Below, piece after piece: positions 28,399 through 37,082 of a DNA stretch of 37,977 bases. Position 1 is the stretch's first letter. Every line of letters starts with the position of its first letter. Source of the DNA: a virus; IMG/VR virus record IMGVR_UViG_3300044825_001142, positions 1-37,977 of that record, one strand, 5' to 3'. A program made the position numbers and the translations under genes. The notes under the pieces were generated by a model that had not been told where the DNA came from, did no database searches, and worked only from the letters and a program-made list of their open reading frames with translations.

Positions 28399-30111
28399 CT
28401 ACGATGCTTCTGCAATTACCCAGTAATTTGACCCGTCGGATTGTACCCCAGCAGCCATGTATTGAGCCGACAAAACGTATGTGTTGGCGTTGTCAATCTT
28501 TTGGGATGATGTGGTTGTAATTGTAGCTGCGTTCGCGCTGCTATCAATTTTCTTAACAATAAATTGTTGACCGGAAACGCTAGCTGCGGCTGGTAGCTGA
28601 ACTGACAATGTATCGACAGCGCAATTTACAAGAATTGTTGCGTTATTAGCTGTCACTGAATAAATGTTGTTTAGCCAATCTATAACCTGTGCGCTGTTGT
28701 TCGTCCAAGAAAGAACAACAGAGGTAGCATTTGTCCAACCAATTGCAGCGCCATTGGTAATAGTTACTAAATTTGTAACAATTGTGTTTGCGCCACCACC
28801 GCCAGATATAGCTACGTTGCTAGCAGATGTAATCCGGCCCTGAGCGTCGATAGTGATAGCTGCTGAATTGCTTGCCCCGCCATACGTACCCGGAGTTACA
28901 GCGGTATTAGCTAGCGCAACACTTACGTTTGTGTTGGCTATTACCGCACCACCGCCGGTCAATCCTGTGCCAGCCACTACGTTTGCAGCGGTCTGATTGA
29001 CCCACAAATTAGATGTGCCGTTATAGACTAAATACTGGTTGGCAGCTACGTTAGTAATACGAACATTATGTAATTCGTCTAATTCCCAACCATTATTAAT
29101 TGTTACGAATATTTGTCCATCTGTGCTAGATGGGGTATTGGACACACGAACAATCCATCCAAGCGACACAATGTTGTCTGGCGCTTGGGGCTGTGTTGAT
29201 GTAAATTGACCGGCAACATTTGAAAGGTAAATTGGCTCGCCAGCGGTAGTGCCGTAAGTATTAATACTGGTAACGATACCAAATGTACATACAAAACCAG
29301 TATCAGCATCAGGTATGTTTTCTTGAGCTATACCAAGAGTGTCTCTAGAAAGCGCTTCAGAAGAAGCATCAGATAAACCAACCGTAGGAGTTTGGCCTTG
29401 GCCTCCGGTAATAGAAACTACCTGCCCTTTTGTGATTGCTGTGCCAGTATTGTTGTAAACACGTACTAAATTTTCCGTGCCAATACTTAATGGCAATCCA
29501 CCATCTACACCAAAAACCAATGTTCCTTTACCAGCATCCCAAGTTAATAGAGACTCTGTAACGGCAATGTTTGCAGCCGTATTGAAATCTATGGAATCAA
29601 CGGTAATGTTGCCTAATGACGATGGAAAAGCAATAGCTACGTTAGAGGCGTTTGTAACCCGACCTTGTGCGTCGATTGTGACAACAGACACATTGGAGTT
29701 GCCGCCATAAGTTCCAGCAGTAACGGCTGTGTTGGCTAGGCTAATAGTGGTATTTGACGCAAGTGTGCCGCCACCCGTTAAACCCGTGCCAGCGGTAATT
29801 GTTGCCGTGCTAGGCACAGCATTGACGTTAGCTGCGGTCAGTACGACAACACCAGTTTGGCCGTTGACCGAAATTACCGACTCCGTATTGTCAACCTTTT
29901 GCCAAACTACGCCATTGAAAATAGCCCAATCGCCAGCCACCCAATCAGTAATGCCATCAAGATTGGTGTTGCCAGAAACCGATACAACGTAATAATCGCC
30001 TTTGGTTCCTACACCAGAGGCGAGCGCAGGGTCATTGGTGTTGGCGTTCCAAGTGCCTCTATAGACTACGCCGCCCGATACTCCACCACCACCACCTGCT
30101 ACTTTAAGCAT
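28399..30111 (-). CDS. Putative tail fibre / receptor-binding protein
   Basis: This is a 570-residue, Asn/Thr/Ala/Val-rich beta-structured protein. It starts MLKVAGGGGGVSGGVVYRGTW. It has two copies of a GTGLTGGG...TAVTxGTYGG...ITIDAQGRxT module (about 105-155 and 385-435), and a central segment with NTGTAITKGQVVSITGG. The C-terminus (TTTSSQKIDNANTYVLSAQY) is typical of fibre tips. Such trimeric fibres bind host surface sugars. It is two bases from the next gene. No enzymatic site is visible. Confidence 0.75.
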   Translation of the reverse strand: MLKVAGGGGGVSGGVVYRGTWNANTNDPALASGVGTKGDYYVVSVSGNTNLDGITDWVAGDWAIFNGVVWQKVDNTESVISVNGQTGVVVLTAANVNAVPSTATITAGTGLTGGGTLASNTTISLANTAVTAGTYGGNSNVSVVTIDAQGRVTNASNVAIAFPSSLGNITVDSIDFNTAANIAVTESLLTWDAGKGTLVFGVDGGLPLSIGTENLVRVYNNTGTAITKGQVVSITGGQGQTPTVGLSDASSEALSRDTLGIAQENIPDADTGFVCTFGIVTSINTYGTTAGEPIYLSNVAGQFTSTQPQAPDNIVSLGWIVRVSNTPSSTDGQIFVTINNGWELDELHNVRITNVAANQYLVYNGTSNLWVNQTAANVVAGTGLTGGGAVIANTNVSVALANTAVTPGTYGGASNSAAITIDAQGRITSASNVAISGGGGANTIVTNLVTITNGAAIGWTNATSVVLSWTNNSAQVIDWLNNIYSVTANNATILVNCAVDTLSVQLPAAASVSGQQFIVKKIDSSANAATITTTSSQKIDNANTYVLSAQYMAAGVQSDGSNYWVIAEAS

Positions 30112-30120
30112 GATTTACTC

Positions 30121-30465
30121 CTACAGTCCGTCACCGGGAGTTATGTAAAGGTCAGCCGTGCTTGCAGTCGTAATCGCTGTAAAATACGCATTTGGCACGA
30201 AAGACAAAATCTCGTCTGTGTTTGGCAATACCGGGATACACAGTTTGCTGTTAGCCCCGTCACCCGTCGGAATAACGCAGTTTGTAATCGCGTCAGCCGA
30301 AGTTTGGGCAAAAGCCAAAAACGCAGTCACGGTGCTTGACAGGTTAATAATCCGGTACTGGTTGCCGCCAATCGTGGTAGACGGCACCTGAACCGGAGTA
30401 GGCGCAGTAGTAGCAGCTACTAACTTAACGGTTTTGCCAAGTACCGTAAATGCGTTGATTCCCAT
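30121..30465 (-). CDS. Small beta-rich virion-type protein, paralogue of 17774-18115
   Basis: This is 114 residues, rich in Thr, Val and Ala, with several beta strands and the end DLYITPGDGL. It lies between a fibre gene and the fibre chaperone and is probably a structural protein. The end and length match the protein at 17774-18115, so the phage likely carries two copies of one fold. The exact virion location is unknown. Confidence 0.6.
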   Translation of the reverse strand: MGINAFTVLGKTVKLVAATTAPTPVQVPSTTIGGNQYRIINLSSTVTAFLAFAQTSADAITNCVIPTGDGANSKLCIPVLPNTDEILSFVPNAYFTAITTASTADLYITPGDGL

Positions 30466-30468
30466 AAT

Positions 30469-30960
30469 TTACTCCGGTTTAGCAGGCCACTGCACGTTCC
30501 AAGGAAATCCAGATTGAGCAGGCACATCACGCAATGCCTGTCGATATGTAGCCCATGCTGTTTTATCAACAGGAGAATCAGATAGTTGCGTCCAATCACA
30601 TTCTGCAAGCATGGTATTCCGTGCTGTTCTTACATTAGCTGCTTGTTCTTTGTCTTTAGATGCTTTGTACGCAGTTTCTTGTTCAGCAGCAGTTCCAGCA
30701 TCGTTGTCAACAAAAATTGGCCCCAAAATATACTTGGTATACCATTTTCCATCAGACTGTTGTTCTACCCCTTGTCGCATAGAGTATTGATAAACAGTTC
30801 CTCCGCTTGCTTGCGGCCCTTCAAATACAGGGTCGGAATCGAACATTTGCAAAACTTCATCAGAAATTGGGCCAACAGACTTTTGATAAGTCTGGGCAAC
30901 CCATTTTCTCCATTCATTTTCAAACATTACCTGACCAGTTGATTTGATTCTGATTTCCAT
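30469..30960 (-). CDS. Tail-fibre assembly chaperone-like protein (Phage_tail_APC type)
   Basis: This is a 163-residue protein. The C-terminal part has RTARNTMLAECDWTQL, then SPVDKTAWATYRQALRD and GFPWNVQWPAKPE, the recognisable signature of the phage tail assembly chaperone family. The N-terminal half is unrelated beta/alpha sequence. It sits between fibre genes and probably helps a neighbouring fibre fold or attach. Confidence 0.85.
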   Translation of the reverse strand: MEIRIKSTGQVMFENEWRKWVAQTYQKSVGPISDEVLQMFDSDPVFEGPQASGGTVYQYSMRQGVEQQSDGKWYTKYILGPIFVDNDAGTAAEQETAYKASKDKEQAANVRTARNTMLAECDWTQLSDSPVDKTAWATYRQALRDVPAQSGFPWNVQWPAKPE

Positions 30961-30968
30961 AGTGACCT

Positions 30969-32921
30969 CTAGGCTATAGCCAAAAAGATAAATGTTCCAC
31001 CGTTAGCATTGATCGCTGCTGGTGCTGTGCTACTAATTTCAAAACCTGCACTGTAGGTATCTACATAGTCAGTGTTAGTAACTTCTGCGGCAGAGCTGTT
31101 CAGTAACAAATAGGGGTCGTTACCAGCCACGATGCCACGGGCTGAATCCCATACATACCAGTCGCCTGTAGAGTCGGTACGCTTAATCAAAACAAAGCGA
31201 GAACCGTTTGTGAACCCACAATTAACCTGAAGGGTTGTGCCTGTGCCGGTGTAGCTGCCTACCTTGCTGACACCAGTTACTGAGGCGAAAAGATAGGCAA
31301 CGTAAGTTACGCTAGATCCCGTACTTGAATAATATCCAGCAGTAAATTGTGTGCTTGTTGGGCTAGTATTATTCCAATAATTAGAACTTGCAGACGTTGC
31401 TGCGCCTGTGTCATTTAATATTAACGCTTTTGTATTTCCTATTGTTGCACTATATGTCCACCAGTTTGCCCCACCAGCACTATTTCTATCTTTAACAATC
31501 ATAAGTTCAGGCACAACACCTAAATTGTGACTAATTGTTGTAGCAGAACCAGTGCCTGTATAGCAGACCACATCAAAGAAGCCAGGGGCGCGGCGAAAGA
31601 AATGATTAACATAATTAACACCGCTACCATTTATTCCATTATTTGTGGTTCCTAAAGTAACTCCAGTTTGAGCAGAATTACTATTAGTAAAACTCATTTC
31701 TACTGTTGCAGTTGTAAATTCTGCCGCAGTAGATGCAGAAAATAATATTTTATCGTTTCCACGAAGTCTATCAAAGTATATTGGAACTTCTCCTGCCATA
31801 TCTCTAATGCCGTTCCATACCATATCAACAGGAAATCCAGCAGTTACAATAGTATTGCTTGTTGCATTTCCAGCCCTTGTAACAGGACTAAACACACTAG
31901 TCCCACTCGTAGGCGTCTTCATCGGCCCACGGCGAACGGCGATGTATATCATTGTGTTGCCATTACCGTTTACTTCACTAGAGTCAGAAACAAGAGTGAA
32001 CCCTGTTGCGGTAGGGCTTAGATAGTTATTAGATAGTTCAGCACTTGAACTGTTTGCGATTAAACGCTGGTCATTACCGCTTACAACCATGCCACGCATA
32101 TTATCAATTATTTGCCAGCTTCCTGTGGTGCTAGCATTTTTAATCATTATCCACTGAGGCTCATAATTGAGCGTTACAGTTGGACCAGATGTTGACCCAT
32201 TACCTGTATAACTTCCGCAAGTAATCACATTATCGGAGCCAGCATCACCAAAGCCACCTGCGTCATGGGCGAAGAGGTAGGCAACGTAGGTTCTTCCGTT
32301 AGTGTTATACAACGAAGAATCATCATTTAATGTAAAACTTGTGCTACCAACAGATGAGATCCAAGAGTATGTTTGTTCAGCATCTGTTGTATTTAAATAT
32401 AAAAACTTAGATGTTCCTGTTGATCGGTGATAAACGATCCATGAATCTGCGTTGCTAGTGCATTTAATAATAATGCAGCCAGGCGTACTACCAAGGTTAT
32501 GAGATACAGATCTTGCACTACCTGTACCAGTATAAGTAACTACATCAAAAAACTTGGCCTGTTCACGAAATGTCCATGTAGCATAAGTAGTGTTATTAAC
32601 AGATAAACTTGTTCCAACATCAAATCCTGTAGTGCTTACTGAAGTTACATAAGTTGTTTCGGTTGTTTCAGCACCTGTATCATTACTTCTTATAACTTTT
32701 GTAATTCCCCTTACTGTATCTTGAAACAAATTTGAACTAACACCTGATCTAGCTTTCCACCATATCAATCCATCTTTTCCAGACAAATTTATATTGTTAG
32801 TAATTGTTTGATTCGAGCCGTTACCTGTGTATAAATATGTACTAAAAACATCTTCAACATAAACAGAGGTATCAACAGCCGCTTGGGTTCCACCCAATAC
32901 AAGTAAATTTGCGCCACTCAT
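30969..32921 (-). CDS. Large repetitive fibre-type protein (DUF7483-like repeats)
   Basis: This is a 650-residue protein built from about six repeats of roughly 90-100 residues. The unit reads YTGTGS...SHNLGxxPxxIIxK...W...LNTT...GRTYVAYLFA; good examples are near residues 105-215 and 445-560. The N-terminus (MSGANLLVLGGTQAAVDTS) is short and probably attaches to the particle. The repeat resembles a family I recall as DUF7483 in tail fibres. Repetition suggests a long beta-rich adhesin whose units could recombine to change host range. Confidence 0.75.
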   Translation of the reverse strand: MSGANLLVLGGTQAAVDTSVYVEDVFSTYLYTGNGSNQTITNNINLSGKDGLIWWKARSGVSSNLFQDTVRGITKVIRSNDTGAETTETTYVTSVSTTGFDVGTSLSVNNTTYATWTFREQAKFFDVVTYTGTGSARSVSHNLGSTPGCIIIKCTSNADSWIVYHRSTGTSKFLYLNTTDAEQTYSWISSVGSTSFTLNDDSSLYNTNGRTYVAYLFAHDAGGFGDAGSDNVITCGSYTGNGSTSGPTVTLNYEPQWIMIKNASTTGSWQIIDNMRGMVVSGNDQRLIANSSSAELSNNYLSPTATGFTLVSDSSEVNGNGNTMIYIAVRRGPMKTPTSGTSVFSPVTRAGNATSNTIVTAGFPVDMVWNGIRDMAGEVPIYFDRLRGNDKILFSASTAAEFTTATVEMSFTNSNSAQTGVTLGTTNNGINGSGVNYVNHFFRRAPGFFDVVCYTGTGSATTISHNLGVVPELMIVKDRNSAGGANWWTYSATIGNTKALILNDTGAATSASSNYWNNTSPTSTQFTAGYYSSTGSSVTYVAYLFASVTGVSKVGSYTGTGTTLQVNCGFTNGSRFVLIKRTDSTGDWYVWDSARGIVAGNDPYLLLNSSAAEVTNTDYVDTYSAGFEISSTAPAAINANGGTFIFLAIA

Positions 32922-33602
32922 TTATGACACGTTCCCTGTAATAACGCATACGTTAGCGTTGGAAAATAATATGGTTGCAACACCTCTTGTAGCAAGGTTT
33001 GCGCTTGCTTTATCTGAATCTGTACCTGCAATATATGCAGTTGAAATTGAACATGTAATAGTTACGTTTGCGTTGCTATTATTGAAAAGCGATACAACGT
33101 CACCATTAGAGAATGTTCCATCTGGAATCGTAATTGACCCGCCAGAAGTGATTTGTACATATTTGCCAACATCGCCAGTAGCTAATGTGTAAGATGTATT
33201 TTTTGGGCCTCCGTCTGGAATGTTTCGGTAACCCACCCGATAGCCAGCACCGCCTTCACTAAACGACACTGCATTAGCGCCAGAGTTATAAAAGCCGGTG
33301 TCTGTGTCATCTGTAAATCGTAGCGACGGGCTAGCAGCATTACCATTTGCAAGTGAAGCAAACGTAATTGTTACGTTACCGCTGCTGATATTTGCTCCGG
33401 CAATGTTTGCTGCTGTGATTCCGGTCAGCGTACCGCCAGTAATTGTGACGTTGCTTGACTTCAAATTTGCTAGCGTTTCACTTCCGCTGTTAATACCGTT
33501 TATAGCGTTAGATAGCGTCGTAAAGTTAGTATCTAGCTGCGATAACGGGATTGATGCCGTCGCGTTAGCAAACGTATTGGGTATACTTACTGGGAGTGCC
33601 AT
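32922..33602 (-). CDS. Tail fibre protein with conserved N-terminal anchor
   Basis: This is a 226-residue protein. The N-terminal 38 residues (ALPVSIPNTFANATASIPLS, then LDTNFTTLSNAINGIN) are a common fibre attachment segment of short-tailed phages. Beta-helical Asn/Ser/Gly repeats follow (SNVTITGGTLTGITAANIAG), then a small C-terminal domain. It starts two bases from the nozzle gene, the usual location for the fibre that binds the tail hub. The stop TAA abuts the next gene. Confidence 0.75.
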   Translation of the reverse strand: MALPVSIPNTFANATASIPLSQLDTNFTTLSNAINGINSGSETLANLKSSNVTITGGTLTGITAANIAGANISSGNVTITFASLANGNAASPSLRFTDDTDTGFYNSGANAVSFSEGGAGYRVGYRNIPDGGPKNTSYTLATGDVGKYVQITSGGSITIPDGTFSNGDVVSLFNNSNANVTITCSISTAYIAGTDSDKASANLATRGVATILFSNANVCVITGNVS

Positions 33603-33604
33603 AG

Positions 33605-35338
33605 TTAGAACCTCGCTCTTAATTCGTGCTCAAGTTGGAAACCGTTGATCGTAAACGGTACGGTAGTTCCGGTCAGGGTTAATCCTAGATACTTACCATA
33701 CATCTTAGCGTCTGACCTGTAAAGATAGTAGCCAGACGTTGCGCTAACACCGCCCACCCAGCCAATCTGAAGCGAGCTATTGTTAGTCCACGGGATAACA
33801 GCATCGACGTTGTTTGTCCAAAAAATCGTGTTTGAAAAGTCGATAGCTGGTGATACCTGATTCTCGGAATCTATAAAAGCGGCCATAATGACCGAAGCAT
33901 TGCCAAGGGTGGCTTCAATACCCACCTTGAGCGCCTGTTTGTCCCTGATTGGGTCGCCCATCGGCCACAAAGCGCTTTGCACCTCCCAATCAATACCGGC
34001 AGTCGAGTTGTCGTAAAACTTAATTAAGTTTTGGCCGGTAGTGCCGTACATAATAAGGTTGCCATCTAGTATTGCAGAAGCAGTCCGAGTGATTGTTGGG
34101 CCCTGTTCGGTAAAAAACCACTTGCGGTCAAAAAAGATAGCTTGTACTTTTTTGCTTGTGCCGTTATCGTTATAGGTAAACGTCCAGCAAGCGCACAGAA
34201 TATTGTTCAATAAAACCTGACCGGCTGTAATTGGTTTGGTAAAGTCAATATCAGGAAAAATTGTGTCAATATCGTCGCTGATTTTGGATGTTGTAGCTCC
34301 TACCAGCGCATAGACTCCGTATCGGTTCATAAACAGCATTGACCTAAAATACGGAAAAATTGCGTACTTAAAGTTTGAACCTATAGACGCACTTACGTTA
34401 GTGTTTGTAAATATCGTTTCTCCGGTAGTGCTGTTAATACGTACATCCGAGAACACGTTAATACTATCTTCACCAAAAACGTACAAAAAGTTGTTGGCTG
34501 CAATAATGGTTGCAATGTCGGTTCTTAGCGTTGAATCAGTAAGCGTAATAAAGCCAGAAGCCACCGATTCAAAGTCATTAAAAGTGTCAGGAGCAGAGTA
34601 ATAAACCGTCCTAGCATCTGAAATCCAAGCACGACCACTAAAAGTAGCGACAGAGCTACCATTTTGGGAAAAAAGAGTACAAGTGACGTTAGCACCCGAC
34701 CCATTCCCACCTGTGTCGGTGATCGTGACTGTAGGTGCAGATGTGTACCCATAACCCGCCTCCGTCAAAACTATTTCAGCTATTGAGTTGGCAAGAACGA
34801 TAGCCTCGCCTGTAGCTGTAACGCCGCCGGTTTCGCCGGGAGCGCTAAATGTAACGGTTGGGGCAACATAGTTGGCCCCGCCGTTATTGATAGTGACTGA
34901 CCCAACCGATCCAATACTATTGAGATTGGTGCCGTTCCAAGTCTTGTAACCCTTGGCCGGATCAATAATTAAAATACGGTCATTTTTCCACTGCACGATT
35001 TGCACATCGGCGTTGGAAAAAGTGTTTGCTGCAGCTAGGTTTCCAAGGGTATTGTTTTCGATGTTTACATACTGAGCCGACCCGTCTTGCTGAAAAGCAA
35101 AAACGTACTCAGTATTGTTGATGTTTGCCGATGCCATGTACGTAACCGTATTTGAAAACGATACGTTAGACAGCGTGTTTGGCCCATTTATGATCTTAAT
35201 GTTGCCATAGCCGATTGGCTGGGCGTTTTGCATCCATGCAAACTCACCCTCACCAATTGCGGTGCGGTTGTTTTTGACGTTTACGCCTTTGAAGTCCTTG
35301 CTTACAAAGTATGACTTCTTTTGCTCGACTGCCGCCAT
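33605..35338 (-). CDS. Tail nozzle / hub protein (tail tubular B or P22 gp10-like)
   Basis: This 577-residue beta-rich protein follows the adaptor gene, as tail nozzle genes do. N-terminal YFVSKDFKGVNVKNNRTAI, then repeated blade-like segments (NDRILIIDPAKGYKTW, ARTVYYSAPDTFNDFE, NFLYVFGEDSINVFSD) suggest a beta-propeller like P22 gp10 or T7 gp12. An inserted pair of VTINNGGANYVAPTVTF / IVLTEAGYGYTSAPTVTITD modules (about 148-222) looks like an added adhesion domain. It would form the tail tube end to which fibres attach. Confidence 0.75.
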   Translation of the reverse strand: MAAVEQKKSYFVSKDFKGVNVKNNRTAIGEGEFAWMQNAQPIGYGNIKIINGPNTLSNVSFSNTVTYMASANINNTEYVFAFQQDGSAQYVNIENNTLGNLAAANTFSNADVQIVQWKNDRILIIDPAKGYKTWNGTNLNSIGSVGSVTINNGGANYVAPTVTFSAPGETGGVTATGEAIVLANSIAEIVLTEAGYGYTSAPTVTITDTGGNGSGANVTCTLFSQNGSSVATFSGRAWISDARTVYYSAPDTFNDFESVASGFITLTDSTLRTDIATIIAANNFLYVFGEDSINVFSDVRINSTTGETIFTNTNVSASIGSNFKYAIFPYFRSMLFMNRYGVYALVGATTSKISDDIDTIFPDIDFTKPITAGQVLLNNILCACWTFTYNDNGTSKKVQAIFFDRKWFFTEQGPTITRTASAILDGNLIMYGTTGQNLIKFYDNSTAGIDWEVQSALWPMGDPIRDKQALKVGIEATLGNASVIMAAFIDSENQVSPAIDFSNTIFWTNNVDAVIPWTNNSSLQIGWVGGVSATSGYYLYRSDAKMYGKYLGLTLTGTTVPFTINGFQLEHELRARF

Positions 35339-35977
35339 CTAAAACCCCGACGAATAAGGGGACGGGATGCGGCGTGTAAATGTCGAGTTCAGAGCACCAA
35401 TTACTTGCTTCGTGTACTCTTGTTTGAAGATTTCCGATTCGCCGTAGCTTTGTTCTTGGTATTTCGCTTTGTGTGCTGCGTAGTAGGCGACTGCTTCAAA
35501 GAACGGGCTGGGGATTTGGGTGTCTTCCTCCGAACCCGTAACCAAAGGGTCTGGAAGAACGACAGTATCCAGTTCAATTTCATAGGCTTGATCCGGTTTC
35601 GGCCCTATGTAAATCGTTTTTGGCCCATACATAGAAAAGCCAATAGGCCGTCCATTGTAGTTTTGCCAAAAACGTAGTTGAGCGTTGAAGTCAGTCCAAG
35701 CCATGTAGTACATTGGCCAGCGACTATCGCCCCAGTACAGATTGATATTCAATATATCAATTGTGTTGGAGCCTTCATCAAGGTCAGCAAAATTTATTGT
35801 TTCTACGCCAACAGTTAGCGTATAGGTTTGCAGCACTCGTCTGCAACCAGAATCTTGCACCGTGTGACCACGGGCATCATTTATGTAATCCGTTAACTCA
35901 GCAGTAGTCCAAAAGTTCCCGTTAACGTCATGTAGTAACCGCCGAGTTTCGGTGATGTAATTGTCTAGCGTTGGCAT
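35339..35977 (-). CDS. Head-tail adaptor protein (SU10/T7 gp11-like)
   Basis: This is a 212-residue protein. N-terminal LDNYITETRRLLHDVNGNFW and LTDYINDARGHTVQDSG helices, a beta middle, and a C-terminal helix pair (AVAYYAAHKAKYQEQSYGE, IFKQEYTKQVIGAL) match the phage adaptor family that docks under the portal ring. It directly precedes the nozzle gene. Length is typical (about 200). It would connect portal to nozzle. Confidence 0.82.
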   Translation of the reverse strand: MPTLDNYITETRRLLHDVNGNFWTTAELTDYINDARGHTVQDSGCRRVLQTYTLTVGVETINFADLDEGSNTIDILNINLYWGDSRWPMYYMAWTDFNAQLRFWQNYNGRPIGFSMYGPKTIYIGPKPDQAYEIELDTVVLPDPLVTGSEEDTQIPSPFFEAVAYYAAHKAKYQEQSYGESEIFKQEYTKQVIGALNSTFTRRIPSPYSSGF

Positions 35978-35986
35978 ACATGCTCA

Positions 35987-36337
35987 TTATTGAAGCTGTT
36001 GGACTTTTGCTACGCCCTTGCTTACACCTCGCGGCGCAGGCATTGGCGTAGCTACTCGTTCCACCACCGGGGCTGACAAGTGGACTTTCTTGCTTGGCTC
36101 AGATGCAAATGTAAACTCACCGAGTCGGCTCAATGCCTTCTCGTAGTCCGTATTCATTTTCATCCAACCGAGCCTTACAAAATACGGCTCTTTGTTGTCT
36201 TCTCCATAACCGAACAAGTGTTTTGCCACTTCATCAGTGATTTCGACTTCTTCATTGCTTGGAAACTTAATGTCTGCATTAGAGTACCGAGCAGTAAAAG
36301 TCATTCCACGATTGGTGACATACACTGGCTTTGTCAT
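35987..36337 (-). CDS. Hypothetical structural-region protein
   Basis: This is a 116-residue protein with an N-terminal compact beta region (VYVTNRGMTFTARYSN, FPSNEEVEITDEVAKHLFGYG) and a basic, Pro/Ala/Val-rich disordered C-terminus. It is ATGA-coupled to the previous virion gene and lies before the adaptor. Position suggests a head completion or neck protein; I recognise no family. Confidence 0.6.
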   Translation of the reverse strand: MTKPVYVTNRGMTFTARYSNADIKFPSNEEVEITDEVAKHLFGYGEDNKEPYFVRLGWMKMNTDYEKALSRLGEFTFASEPSKKVHLSAPVVERVATPMPAPRGVSKGVAKVQQLQ

Positions 36338-36732
36338 AAAGAAACAATATCCCCATAGAGATTTACGTCACAAGTTACGCTCGCAGTATTTGCTACGTTG
36401 AAATATAGCGCCTGCGTTGTAACTACGTTGGCGTTAGCTGCAGCAGATAAAGTCATGTCTACCCAAGCAGAAGTGCTGTCTGCTCCGGTGTACTGCTTTA
36501 CCGCAGCAATCGCGGTGCCGCCACGGGTTGCAGCCGTGTAGACACCGACGTTTGCCGCTGCAGCGTTGCCGCTGAAGTTGGTAAGCGTAATGCGACGCAC
36601 AATGTACTTAGATGCTTCCATCACAACAAGATTGGTGTCGCCTGCCGTAGCAAGCGACTGTCCCGGCAGACTAGCTAACCGGAAGTTACCAAACTCGTTG
36701 GGATAGTTACTACCTACGTGATTTGCGTCCAT
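36334..36732 (-). CDS. Putative small virion or decoration protein
   Basis: This is a 132-residue, Ala/Thr/Asn-rich beta protein (KYIVRRITLTNFSGNAAAAN, VDMTLSAAANANVVTTQALY). It sits one gene after capsid and ends DVNLYGDIVSL. Composition matches jelly-roll decoration or head-fibre proteins. It is coupled by ATGA to the next gene. The role is inferred from place and composition. Confidence 0.6.
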   Translation of the reverse strand: MDANHVGSNYPNEFGNFRLASLPGQSLATAGDTNLVVMEASKYIVRRITLTNFSGNAAAANVGVYTAATRGGTAIAAVKQYTGADSTSAWVDMTLSAAANANVVTTQALYFNVANTASVTCDVNLYGDIVSL

Positions 36733-36742
36733 TATCTACTCC

Positions 36743-37069
36743 TTACACCGCATAAGTTTCAGAAGCAGCCTGACCTTCGTTAATACCAATCATGGTAACG
36801 GTTGCGTTACCACTTGAGTTCTTAACAAAGACGTTAATGCCGTCAGAAATCACAACACCGCCTGTGTTAGCAGCCATAATTGTGCTGTTGGCAGCGCCAG
36901 TATTAGCAATCACGGTTACGTTTGTGGACGGAACCATAATGTAAATACCTGCGGGCACAACAGTTCCGTTGCCGGAATCAATAGCCGTAACCGTAGTGGT
37001 TTGGAAATATGCACCAGCAGTGTTTGAAGCTGCTGCGGCAAGGATGATTTTGTTTGTCGTCAGTGACAT
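36743..37069 (-). CDS. Putative capsid decoration-type protein
   Basis: This is a 108-residue beta-rich Ala/Thr/Val/Asn protein, first gene after the capsid gene (13 bases). Strands alternate throughout (GIYIMVPSTNVTVIANTG, GGVVISDGINVFVKNSSG). AGGAG lies upstream of the ATG at 37069. It is probably a decoration or head-stabilising protein. No motif is decisive. Confidence 0.6.
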   Translation of the reverse strand: MSLTTNKIILAAAASNTAGAYFQTTTVTAIDSGNGTVVPAGIYIMVPSTNVTVIANTGAANSTIMAANTGGVVISDGINVFVKNSSGNATVTMIGINEGQAASETYAV

Positions 37070-37082
37070 GTCTAGTTCTCCT

